This document shows positions 1 to 6,394 of a stretch of DNA of 7,209 bases, piece after piece. The DNA lies in the NCBI GenBank assembly GCA_916048115.1, contig CAJZGQ010000058.1:1-7209 (forward strand), in the 5' to 3' direction. The notes below the pieces were generated by a model. That model saw only the letters and a program-made list of their open reading frames with translations, searched no databases and was not told where the DNA came from. Position numbers and translations under genes: made by a program. The stretch comes from an uncultured Streptococcus sp. (lineage in GTDB: Bacteria > Bacillota > Bacilli > Lactobacillales > Streptococcaceae). How positions within the stretch are numbered: position 1 is the first letter of the stretch; every line of letters starts with the position of its first letter.

Positions 1-103
1 GATGAAATCAGCGTAGTAGAGCCCACTCAACCACTGCGTCTTGCTCGACAATCCTAAAACAATCAAGAGGTTAGGACTTCTGTCCCAGCCACTTTTTTTG
101 TGG
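1..103. repeat. Probable dispersed streptococcal intergenic repeat (partial, cut by window edge)
   Basis: This non-coding stretch precedes the terminator and promoter of murF. The run from 1 to about 60 (GATGAAATCAGCGTAG, then GAGCCCACTCAACCACTGCG) matches my memory of a sequence repeated between genes in Mitis-group streptococci, where it is typically followed by a GGCTGGGAC/GTCCCAGCC hairpin. Here that hairpin is present at 69-90. Only the right part of the element is in view. Frame 1 is open until a TAA at 55-57, but the 18 encoded residues resemble no protein end that I know. The repeat assignment rests on recall, not on a second copy in this window. Confidence 0.45.
69..99 (+). terminator. 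Rho-independent terminator of the upstream transcript
   Basis: The left arm GGTTAGGAC (69-77) pairs with GTCCCAGCC (82-90) through a TTCT loop. That gives eight pairs in a nine-position stem, including one G-T wobble and one A-C mismatch at 73/86. A run of seven T follows at 93-99. It probably ends transcription of a gene left of the window and insulates murF. The stem shares its consensus with the hairpin at 4305-4328. Confidence 0.7.
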
Positions 104-121
104 TCTAGAATATGGTATAAT
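94..121 (+). promoter_or_regulatory. Extended -10 promoter for murF operon
   Basis: A perfect TATAAT lies at 116-121, preceded by TGG at 113-115, which gives an extended -10 element (TATGGTATAAT). The -35 region is poor, because at 16-18 bases spacing it falls in the T-run of the preceding terminator (92-99). Extended -10 promoters can work without a good -35. The start of transcription would be near 128, giving a leader of about 57 bases before murF. Promoter identity is from motif match only. Confidence 0.7.
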
Positions 122-184
122 GAGAAGAATTTGATAGGAGCGTCCAAATTTTTGAAGACGCTACGGAGAACTGAGGAGTCGGAT

Positions 185-1555
185 ATGAATCTCACATTAC
201 ATGAAGTTGCTCATCTAGTACATGCAAAAAATGATATCAGCCAATTTGAAGATGTGGCCCTCGTCAAGCCTGAATTTGACAGCCGTTTGATTGGGCCTGG
301 AGACCTGTTTGTTCCTTTAAAGGGAGCGCGTGATGGTCATGACTTTATTGAGACTGCTTTTGAAAACGGAGCCGTAGCCACTTTTTCAGAGAAAGTGGTA
401 GAAGGGCATCCTTATATTTTGGTAGAAGATGTGTTGAGTGCTTTCCAAACCCTGGCTGCTGCCTATCTTCAAAAGACAAAAGTGGATGTTTTTGCAGTGA
501 CGGGGTCAAATGGTAAAACCACCACAAAAGATATGTTGGCACAGCTTTTGTCCACCACCTACCTGACCTATAAAACACAGGGAAACTATAATAACGAAAT
601 TGGTCTTCCTTATACGGTTTTGCATATGCCAGAAGGGACAGACAAACTCGTCCTTGAAATGGGGCAAGACCATCTAGGAGATATCCATCTCTTGTCAGAA
701 CTGGCGCATCCAAAAGCTGCTATTGTCACCTTGATTGGGGAAGCCCATTTGGAATTCTTTAAAGATCGAAGTGAGATCGCAAAAGGAAAACTCCAGATTG
801 CGGATGGCATGCCAGAAGGTGGCCTTCTGGTGGTTCCAGCTGATCTGATCGTCAATGCCTACCTCCCTGAAAATCAAAAAGTGGTCCGCTTTGGTCCAGA
901 CGAGGAGATTTTTATTACCGAGTTAATCGAGCGAAAGGACAGCTTAACTTTCCGAGCGAATTTCTTAGAAGAAGCGATTGATCTTCCGGTAACAGGAAAA
1001 TACAATGCGACCAATGCCATGATTGCAGCTTATGTTGCCTTGAAAGAAGGAGTGAGTGAAGCTGCGATTCGTGACAGTTTTGAAACCTTGCAATTGACGC
1101 GCAACCGGACAGAATGGAAGAAGGCCAGTAACGGAGCGGATATCCTATCCGATGTCTACAATGCTAATCCGACGGCTATGCGCCTAATCTTAGAAACTTT
1201 CTCGACTATTCCTGCTAATCCAAATGGTCGAAAATTAGCCGTCCTGGCAGATATGAAAGAACTAGGGGAGCAATCTGTAGATCTGCACAACCAAATGATT
1301 CTCAGCCTCTCGCCAGATGTCTTGGATACGGTTATTTTCTACGGCCAAGACATTGCGGGATTGGCTCAATTAGCGAGTCAGATGTTCCCACTCGGACATG
1401 TCTATTATTTCAAGAAGACAGCTGAGGAAGATCAGTTTGAGGACATGGTCAAACAAGTCAAGGAAAGCTTGAAAGAGCAAGACCAAATCCTTATCAAGGG
1501 AAGCAATTCCATGAATCTAGCCAAATTAGTAGAGGAATTGGAGAATGGCGAGTAA
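185..1555 (+). CDS. murF: UDP-N-acetylmuramoyl-tripeptide--D-alanyl-D-alanine ligase MurF
   Basis: MurF uses ATP to join D-Ala-D-Ala to UDP-MurNAc-tripeptide in the cytoplasm, completing the peptidoglycan precursor. The 456 residues equal the usual length. The N-terminal substrate-binding domain (about 1-95) includes FDSRLIGPGDLFVPLKG. The central ATPase domain carries the P-loop GSNGKTT (107-113), NYNNEIG (134-140), the LEMG motif with the probable Mg-binding Glu158, and IGEAHLE (184-190). Lys202, in AKGKLQI, is at the place of the lysine carbamylated in Mur ligases. YNATNA (273-278) closes the domain. The C-terminal domain has DVYNANP (323-329) and LADMKELG (354-361). I chose ATG 185 because GAGGAG sits at 173-178 with a 6-base spacer and MNLTLHEVAHLV matches the family start. 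A TTG at 41 would read through the terminator and promoter. The gene is first in the operon and overlaps the next by 11 bases. It appears intact. Confidence 0.97.
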   Translation: MNLTLHEVAHLVHAKNDISQFEDVALVKPEFDSRLIGPGDLFVPLKGARDGHDFIETAFENGAVATFSEKVVEGHPYILVEDVLSAFQTLAAAYLQKTKVDVFAVTGSNGKTTTKDMLAQLLSTTYLTYKTQGNYNNEIGLPYTVLHMPEGTDKLVLEMGQDHLGDIHLLSELAHPKAAIVTLIGEAHLEFFKDRSEIAKGKLQIADGMPEGGLLVVPADLIVNAYLPENQKVVRFGPDEEIFITELIERKDSLTFRANFLEEAIDLPVTGKYNATNAMIAAYVALKEGVSEAAIRDSFETLQLTRNRTEWKKASNGADILSDVYNANPTAMRLILETFSTIPANPNGRKLAVLADMKELGEQSVDLHNQMILSLSPDVLDTVIFYGQDIAGLAQLASQMFPLGHVYYFKKTAEEDQFEDMVKQVKESLKEQDQILIKGSNSMNLAKLVEELENGE

Positions 1556-2156
1556 TAATGTACTGAAGGACATTCAGCGCTTGATTTCAATCACCAATAC
1601 AGGTTTAGCATTCTCAAAAGATCCATTTGATCAAGAGCGCTACCAGGATATTCGTGAAATTTTACAGGATCTTGTGAAAGAAACGACTGATCTGAATTCA
1701 CAAGAATTATCGGATTTGTTTCGACCGACAAACTATTATGACACCCCCTTAATTGATGTTAGGGCTTGGATTGTCAAAGATAGAAAACTTTGTCTGGTGA
1801 AAGGTCAGGGAGAAGAGACCTGGGCCTTGCCGGGTGGCTTTGGTGAGGTTGGCTATTCTCCTAAAGAAAATATTTTAAAGGAAATCCAAGAAGAAACGGG
1901 CTATGTAGCACGTGTCAATCGCTTGTTGGCAGTATTTGATACCAATCGCTACCAATTGCAAAGCCGCCAATATGTGAAATTGGTATTTGAATGTGAATTG
2001 CTGGATGGAAGTTTTCAACAGAATCAGGAAATTTCCGATCTTGCCTTTTTTGAGAGAGAGAAGATGCCTGCTCTTTCTACCAAGCGCAATACAGAAGAAC
2101 AATTGAATTTCCTTTGGGAGGTTTATGATGGGAAACGAGATTTGTATTGTGATTAA
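1545..2156 (+). CDS. Nudix hydrolase with N-terminal helical domain, CDP-choline pyrophosphatase-like (YjhB/CDP-Chase type)
   Basis: This is a 203-residue cytoplasmic pyrophosphatase that likely hydrolyses a nucleoside diphosphate linked to another group. Residues 1-60 form a helical, charged region like the Nudix_hydro_N domain. The Nudix fold spans about 65-200, starting at DTPLIDVRAWIV. The Nudix box starts at LPGGFGEVG (95-103) and continues to KEIQEETGY (112-120). Against the consensus GX5EX7REUXEEXGU, the first Glu is Tyr104 and the Arg is Lys112, while the metal-binding EIQEE is kept. I recall that the Gram-positive CDP-choline pyrophosphatase group also departs from the consensus at these positions, so activity is likely retained. 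The ATG at 1545 lies inside murF and follows GAGGA (1532-1536) by 8 bases, so it is translationally coupled to murF. The true substrate (CDP-choline, ADP-ribose or other) cannot be read from the sequence. Confidence 0.85.
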   Translation: MASNNVLKDIQRLISITNTGLAFSKDPFDQERYQDIREILQDLVKETTDLNSQELSDLFRPTNYYDTPLIDVRAWIVKDRKLCLVKGQGEETWALPGGFGEVGYSPKENILKEIQEETGYVARVNRLLAVFDTNRYQLQSRQYVKLVFECELLDGSFQQNQEISDLAFFEREKMPALSTKRNTEEQLNFLWEVYDGKRDLYCD

Positions 2157-2186
2157 AAACGATCTATAAATTAAAGGGATATAAAC

Positions 2187-2888
2187 ATGACACTTTGGGA
2201 TTTATTGTTTACGAACCAAAAATCAGCCCCGCCTGAGTTTGGACTCTGGTATTTCATTTTGCCAGCTTCTTTGTTGGTGGTTGGCTACTTTTCTATTAAA
2301 TATGCGCAGTCGAAAAGCTACCAACGCTTTTGGTACTGGGCACAATTGATTCAAGTCTTGACTATCAATGCTTGGTATATTCTCGCCCACATGCCTTTGA
2401 CAGATAATTTGCCTTTTTATCATTGTCGCTTGGCCATGCTTGCAATCCTCTTTGCCCCGAGAGGAACCTATATCAAGCAATATTTTGCTCTCTTGGGAGT
2501 TTTGGGATCGATTGCGGCCTTGGTTTATCCGGCCTTTGACCCCTTCCCATTCCCCCATATTACTGTGCTCAATCTGATTTTTAGTCACTGGGCCTTGTTT
2601 GCCAATAGTTTGATTTACCTGCAAGATTTTTATCAGTCGGAAAAGCAAGACAGCCTACGAATTGTTAAGATCACCTTTGGCATGAATGCCGTCATCTTTT
2701 TGGTCAACCTTTTGACCAGTGGAGATTACGGCTTCTTAAAGCGTCCACCAATCATTGGAGACCACGGTGCTCTCTTGAACTACCTCTTGGTCAGCATTGT
2801 GATGGTGGCAGGTATTTGCTTGGTCAATCAACGCTATAAATACAAATACAAGATGGTCGAAGAGAGTATAGTTTCGCGTTCAGAATAA
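2187..2888 (+). CDS. TIGR02206/YwaF-type multipass membrane protein, copy 1
   Basis: This is a 233-residue membrane protein with about seven hydrophobic segments (roughly 20-38, 48-67, 77-92, 98-115, 126-146, 157-177, 195-215) and a basic tail (RYKYKYK at 216-222). It has features of the TIGR02206 family (B. subtilis YwaF), which I recall as related to eukaryotic TMEM164 and the AIG1-type lipid enzymes. Shared motifs are LPFYHC (75-80), FDPFPFPH (117-124), SHWALFAN (133-140), GDYGFLKRPP (179-188) and LNYL (197-200). His79, Cys80, His124 and His134 are candidate functional residues. The role in bacteria is unknown to me. AAAGGGA (2173-2179) precedes ATG by 7 bases, and the gene lies 30 bases after the Nudix gene, in the same operon. 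It is the first of three tandem homologues and is about half identical to copy 2 by eye. Confidence 0.85.
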   Translation: MTLWDLLFTNQKSAPPEFGLWYFILPASLLVVGYFSIKYAQSKSYQRFWYWAQLIQVLTINAWYILAHMPLTDNLPFYHCRLAMLAILFAPRGTYIKQYFALLGVLGSIAALVYPAFDPFPFPHITVLNLIFSHWALFANSLIYLQDFYQSEKQDSLRIVKITFGMNAVIFLVNLLTSGDYGFLKRPPIIGDHGALLNYLLVSIVMVAGICLVNQRYKYKYKMVEESIVSRSE

Positions 2889-2913
2889 AAAGAGCAGATA
2901 AGGGAAAGAAATC

Positions 2914-3600
2914 ATGACACTTTGGGACCTATTTTTCACCAGTCAACCAACGGCCCCTCCTCAATTAGGAGTCTGGTATTTCTTATTGCCGACTTCATTG
3001 GTAGTAGTGGGAGTTCTGTCCATTCGATTTGCTCACTCTAAAGCCTACCAAAACTTTTGGTATTGGGGGCAGTTGATCCAGTTGCTCATTATCAATGCTT
3101 GGTATCTAGCAGCTCGCTTGCCTTTTTCAGAGAGTCTTCCTTTCTATCATAGCCGGATGGCCATGTGGATTATCCTTTTGGCCCCCAAGGGAAGCTTCAA
3201 GCAATATTTTGCCCTCGTGGGAGTCTTTGGCTCCATTATGGCCTTGCTTCATCCTGTTTTTTATCCCTATCCTTTTCCTCACGTATCCTCGATCAACAAT
3301 GTCTTTGGTCACTGGGCTCTCCTGGCCAACTGTTTGATCTATCTGGTTCAATCCTACCAGGTGGAAGAAGGGGCTGTTTGGAAAATCTGTCAGATGACGT
3401 TTGGGGTCAATGCCATTATTCAGCTTGCGAATCTCGCAACGGGTGGAAACTACGGCTTTATGCGTCGCCCTCCTGTGATCGGTGACCATGGCCTTGTGCT
3501 CAACTATTTGATCGTGACAGTTCTCATGACGGGGACACTGATTTTCATCAATACGATCGTTCAGTACAGTAAGAAAAGAAGAATACCTAAATCTGTTTAA
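2914..3600 (+). CDS. TIGR02206/YwaF-type multipass membrane protein, copy 2 (Cys-to-Ser variant)
   Basis: This 228-residue homologue of copy 1 has the same start (MTLWDL), the same hydrophobic pattern, and about 50% identity by eye. The frame is intact and RBS AGGGA (2901-2905) lies 8 bases before ATG, so it is not an obvious pseudogene. It differs at two positions that copies 1 and 3 keep. The motif is LPFYHS (Ser80, codon AGC at 3151-3153) instead of LPFYHC, and FYPYPFPH (Tyr117) replaces FDP. Both could arise by single base changes. His79, His123, His133 and GGNYGFMRRPP (177-187) are kept. If the Cys is catalytic in this family, copy 2 is altered or inactive and could act as a partner or regulator; that is inference. 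It follows copy 1 after 25 bases and ends in a basic tail (KKRRIPK). Confidence 0.85.
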   Translation: MTLWDLFFTSQPTAPPQLGVWYFLLPTSLVVVGVLSIRFAHSKAYQNFWYWGQLIQLLIINAWYLAARLPFSESLPFYHSRMAMWIILLAPKGSFKQYFALVGVFGSIMALLHPVFYPYPFPHVSSINNVFGHWALLANCLIYLVQSYQVEEGAVWKICQMTFGVNAIIQLANLATGGNYGFMRRPPVIGDHGLVLNYLIVTVLMTGTLIFINTIVQYSKKRRIPKSV

Positions 3601-3613
3601 ATAAGGAGATTTT

Positions 3614-4294
3614 ATGCATCATTTTTTCACTACAGAATCAACAGCACCACCAGCAATCTCAGCACTATGGTATAGTGTGATGGTCTTGTTCGTTGTGACA
3701 GCGATTATGATGTCACTTCGCTATTATCAGAATGAGCAATTTCGCAAATGTTTTCAATACTTACAGGGCTTCCAGTTAATTTGCTTGTATCTTTGGTATT
3801 TTGCCTACCACATTCCTTGGTCCAATAGCTTACCATTTTATCATTGCCGCTTGGCCATGTTTGCGGTCTTGTTTTTACCAGACCGATGGAAAAGCAAACA
3901 GTTCTTTGCTTTGATGGGAGTGAGTGGAGCCATCTTTGCCTTGGGTTATCCAGTCTTTGATCCCTACACTTTCCCTCATATTACGAGTTTTTCTTTCCTC
4001 CTCGGACATTACTGTCTCCTCATCAATTCCTTGATTTATCTCTTGAGATGGTATGATCGAAACCTCTTAAAAAATAGTCAGATTGTTCTCTATACCTTTG
4101 CCTTAGATTTATTCCTGGTTGGAGTCAATCAATTGACGGGAGGAAATTACGGCTTGATGGCCCGCCCTCCGATTATGAGAGGGGATAAGGTGTGGCTCAA
4201 CTATCTGGTTGTATCCAGTGTTTTAGCCCTTGCTTTATTGCTCTTTAATCAGTTCTTCAGTCGCAGAAGTGAGCGGGTGAAAGTGAGAAAATAA
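3614..4294 (+). CDS. TIGR02206/YwaF-type multipass membrane protein, copy 3
   Basis: This 226-residue, seven-segment membrane protein is the most diverged of the triplet. The N-terminus is MHHFFTTESTAPP and lacks the MTLWDL of the other two, although the TAPP signature aligns. It keeps LPFYHC (73-78), FDPYTFPH (115-122), GHYCLLIN (131-138), GGNYGLMARPP (176-186) and LNYL (195-198). After RPP the loop reads IMRGDKVW, in place of the (I/V)IGDHG seen in copies 1 and 2. RBS AAGGAG (3603-3608) is the best of the three, 5 bases before ATG. The gene lies 13 bases after copy 2 and is the last gene before the hairpin at 4305. The basic tail (RRSERVKVRK) suggests a cytoplasmic C-terminus by the positive-inside rule. 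Function is unknown; a lipid-modifying activity is possible by remote family analogy only. Confidence 0.85.
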   Translation: MHHFFTTESTAPPAISALWYSVMVLFVVTAIMMSLRYYQNEQFRKCFQYLQGFQLICLYLWYFAYHIPWSNSLPFYHCRLAMFAVLFLPDRWKSKQFFALMGVSGAIFALGYPVFDPYTFPHITSFSFLLGHYCLLINSLIYLLRWYDRNLLKNSQIVLYTFALDLFLVGVNQLTGGNYGLMARPPIMRGDKVWLNYLVVSSVLALALLLFNQFFSRRSERVKVRK

Positions 4295-4304
4295 CAAGTA
4301 GGAA

Positions 4305-4335
4305 GGTTGGGACATCTCGGTCTCAACCCTGTTTT
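4305..4335 (+). terminator. Moderate Rho-independent terminator or attenuator between the membrane-protein triplet and the DUF2207 gene
   Basis: GGTTGGGAC (4305-4313) pairs with GTCTCAACC (4320-4328) in a 9-base stem with one G-T wobble and a 6-base loop ATCTCG. The T-run starts three bases later and is only four long (4332-4335), so termination may be partial. I see no convincing promoter between this hairpin and the DUF2207 start codon at 4353, which suggests that the downstream gene depends on read-through. Confidence 0.55.
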
Positions 4336-4352
4336 ATATTAAAGGAGAATAT

Positions 4353-6278
4353 ATGAAGCGTTTCTTGCTAATGATTTCCCTCATTTGGAGTTTGGTTTGT
4401 ACAATCACGATCGCACATGCAGATGATGAAGTTCGCTATTCGATTGAATCCTATGTAGGACACCTCCAATTGCAGGAAGATAGCCAAGCAACATTTACAC
4501 AAGAGATTACCTATCAGTTTCAGACAGGCTATCATGGTCAATATGTGACCTTAGGAAGCGCTGATCCTCTTCCAAAAGGGTTTAAGATTCATCGTCATCC
4601 TGAAGTGGAAGCCTATGTGGATGGGGAAAAACGTGAGATTCGTGTAGAGGAGACAGACCTGGAAGATGGTCGGCAATTAAAAATATACAATGCCCGTATC
4701 GTCGGAGGAACGGTCAAGATCAAAGTAAAATGGAAGATTGATCATCTTTTGACTTTCTACAAGGATATTGCAGAATTGAATTGGTTTCCTATTTCAGATG
4801 GAGATGAGAAAGTCGCGAAATTAGATTTTTATGTGGATGGCTTGGATGCCAAGCAGGGAAAACTGTATGCCCATACTGGTTACTTTAATCCACCAGCCCA
4901 AGTTGAACGAACTGCAACTGGTTATCATATTTGGACAAAGGATTTTCCCAAAAATGGTAAGCTCGAACTGCATGGCTATTGGCTAATGACAGAGGCCCTG
5001 CGTCGAGACCAAGCAAATGAGATTAACAAGGGAAATGGAAAAGAGAAATTTCTCAAAAAAGAGAAATCCATTGAACAAAAAACATTCTTTTATCGGACCC
5101 TTCTACTCAAGGTCGTTCCAATTGTATCGGTTCTTTTATTTATCCTAGCTTTCATTCCATGGATTCGGTATTTTATTAGTACCAGAACTCGTCGGATTGC
5201 AAAAGGAGTACGATTATACGAACCACCACAGAATTTACCTCCTCTTGTCCTAGCTAAGGCACTGTATCAACTTGATTTTGAACGGATGGTGATGTCTAGA
5301 GAGAAGGGGCAACTAAAATTTAATCATCTCATCCAGGCAACCGTGTTAGATCTTATTGATCGAGGAAATCTTCGGTTGACTAGGGATGAAAATGGGGAAA
5401 CCTTGACCTGTCTCCATTATGAAGGCTTGGCTGATTTTGAATTAAAGTTTATTGAAATGATTTTTGATCAAGAATCTGAAATCAATATCAGTGAGGTATT
5501 CTCAAAGTATAAAATTGATAAAGTAGCCCTAAAAAAAGACTTTCGAGCTGCTAAATCAGACACGCAACGAGACCGTATTCGAAAGATCGGAAATGAAGTT
5601 CAATCCCTTTTAAAAAAGGATGCCCAGCAATTGTCAAAAGGTGTCGATAAGGAGATTGCGAAATTAGGATTGCCTTCTTATTTTAGAGACTTATCTGAGA
5701 AAGAAGAAGCTCTTTCAAAAGCAGGCTGTGCCTTACATTTTTGGCTCTTACTGATCTTATTTGTGAGCATGTGTTTCTTATCTTTTGGATTCGGTTCACA
5801 CCTATCTTCCTTCTATTTTTGGATGATTGTATTGTTGGTCGTCTTCTTCATTCCATTTTATATTCTTGTGAAAATTCGCGAAGAACATCTCCAATCCTTA
5901 GAGAACTTGGATGCACAATTTGAATGGATGGCCTTTCGAAATATGATCGAAAGTATTCCAAATTTCAATCAAGCAGAACTGGAGAGTGTTGTTCTATGGA
6001 ATCGTATCCTAGTCTATGCAACTATGTATGGTCAAGCTAAAAAAGTGAGTCAGGTACTCAAAAATCATCAGATTTCCTTGCCATATGAAAACTGGGACAC
6101 TGTTGTTTGGCTAACGACCTCCTCAAATTCCTTCCTAGACGGCTCTACCTTGATGAGTTATGCTGATGATTCCTATAGCGTTTCAAGCTTCTCTACTAAC
6201 TCCTCAGATGGCAGTGGTGGCTTTGACGGCGGTGGCTTTTCTGATGGTGGCGGTGGCGGAGGATTTGGAGCCTTCTAA
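4353..6278 (+). CDS. DUF2207 domain membrane protein with signal peptide and Gly-rich C-terminus
   Basis: This is a 641-residue envelope protein of unknown function. A signal peptide (MKRFLLMISLIWSL, cleavage probably after AHA at 21-23) leads an extracellular DUF2207 region (about 24-245) that includes YHGQYVTLGS and ELNWFPISDG. A membrane segment (about 250-272) is followed by a cytoplasmic region with LPPLVLAKALYQ (295-306) and a winged-helix-like stretch LIQATVLDLIDRGNLRL (326-342). A charged, Lys-rich section (380-455) precedes two more membrane segments (about 460-478 and 487-506). LWNRILVYATMYGQAKKV (548-565) matches a block typical of the family. The end is Ser- and Gly-rich (618-641), finishing GGGGGGFGAF, which I also recall from other DUF2207 proteins. 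AAAGGAG (4341-4347) lies 5 bases before ATG. It sits after a weak terminator and before a strong one. There is no sortase motif. The domain assignment is from pattern recall. Confidence 0.85.
   Translation: MKRFLLMISLIWSLVCTITIAHADDEVRYSIESYVGHLQLQEDSQATFTQEITYQFQTGYHGQYVTLGSADPLPKGFKIHRHPEVEAYVDGEKREIRVEETDLEDGRQLKIYNARIVGGTVKIKVKWKIDHLLTFYKDIAELNWFPISDGDEKVAKLDFYVDGLDAKQGKLYAHTGYFNPPAQVERTATGYHIWTKDFPKNGKLELHGYWLMTEALRRDQANEINKGNGKEKFLKKEKSIEQKTFFYRTLLLKVVPIVSVLLFILAFIPWIRYFISTRTRRIAKGVRLYEPPQNLPPLVLAKALYQLDFERMVMSREKGQLKFNHLIQATVLDLIDRGNLRLTRDENGETLTCLHYEGLADFELKFIEMIFDQESEINISEVFSKYKIDKVALKKDFRAAKSDTQRDRIRKIGNEVQSLLKKDAQQLSKGVDKEIAKLGLPSYFRDLSEKEEALSKAGCALHFWLLLILFVSMCFLSFGFGSHLSSFYFWMIVLLVVFFIPFYILVKIREEHLQSLENLDAQFEWMAFRNMIESIPNFNQAELESVVLWNRILVYATMYGQAKKVSQVLKNHQISLPYENWDTVVWLTTSSNSFLDGSTLMSYADDSYSVSSFSTNSSDGSGGFDGGGFSDGGGGGGFGAF
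6208..6275 (+). repeat. GGTGGC-rich low-complexity coding repeat
   Basis: The last codons of the DUF2207 gene repeat GGTGGC/GGCGGT units, including GGTGGCTTT twice (6216-6224 and 6231-6239). They encode the Gly-rich tail with spaced Phe. Such tracts are prone to slippage, so length may vary among strains. Confidence 0.6.
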
Positions 6279-6290
6279 CAGTCATGATGA

Positions 6291-6326
6291 GAGGACTAGA
6301 ATCTACGGATTTTAGTCTTTCTTTTT
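6291..6326 (+). terminator. Strong Rho-independent terminator with UACG tetraloop, after the DUF2207 gene
   Basis: GACTAGAATC (6294-6303) pairs with GATTTTAGTC (6308-6317), ten pairs with one G-T wobble. Three weaker pairs (G-T, A-T, G-T) extend the stem to 6291/6320. The loop is C(UACG)G, a member of the very stable UNCG tetraloops. TTTCTTTTT (6318-6326) follows. It closes the murF-to-DUF2207 block and separates it from prfC. Confidence 0.85.
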
Positions 6327-6347
6327 GCTCTCAAAGAAGAATCATCG

Positions 6348-6376
6348 TTGAAAAAAGTGCCTATTTTCGCTATAAT
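6348..6376 (+). promoter_or_regulatory. Near-consensus sigma-A promoter for prfC
   Basis: TTGAAA (6348-6353) and TATAAT (6371-6376) are separated by exactly 17 bases. Transcription would start near 6382-6384, leaving a leader of about 80 bases before the prfC ATG. Its position directly after the terminator at 6291-6326 supports an independent transcription unit. Confidence 0.88.
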
Positions 6377-6394
6377 AGGACAGATAGAGAAATT

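Noticed and set aside
1..57. C-terminal end of an upstream protein in frame 1 (stop at 55-57)
   Set aside because: Eighteen residues only, no recognisable protein end, and the DNA looks like an intergenic repeat; open frame by chance is likely.
41..184. Upstream TTG start extending MurF by 48 residues
   Set aside because: The extension crosses a terminator hairpin and an extended -10 promoter and does not resemble MurF; ATG 185 has a good GAGGAG site.
345..877. Reverse-strand open frames opposite murF
   Set aside because: They are antisense shadows of conserved MurF codons with no supporting start signals.
2142..2170. Internal promoter TTGTAT-17-TATAAA before the membrane-protein triplet
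   Set aside because: The -35 matches at three of six positions and the start of transcription would fall in the ribosome binding site, leaving almost no leader.
3165..3485. 106-codon open frame inside copy 2 on the plus strand
   Set aside because: It is a shifted frame of the conserved membrane-protein gene, with no ribosome binding site and no family resemblance.
2914..3600. Copy 2 as a pseudogene
   Set aside because: The frame is full length, the ribosome binding site is good and all other motifs are kept; substitution of Cys and Asp fits functional divergence better than decay.
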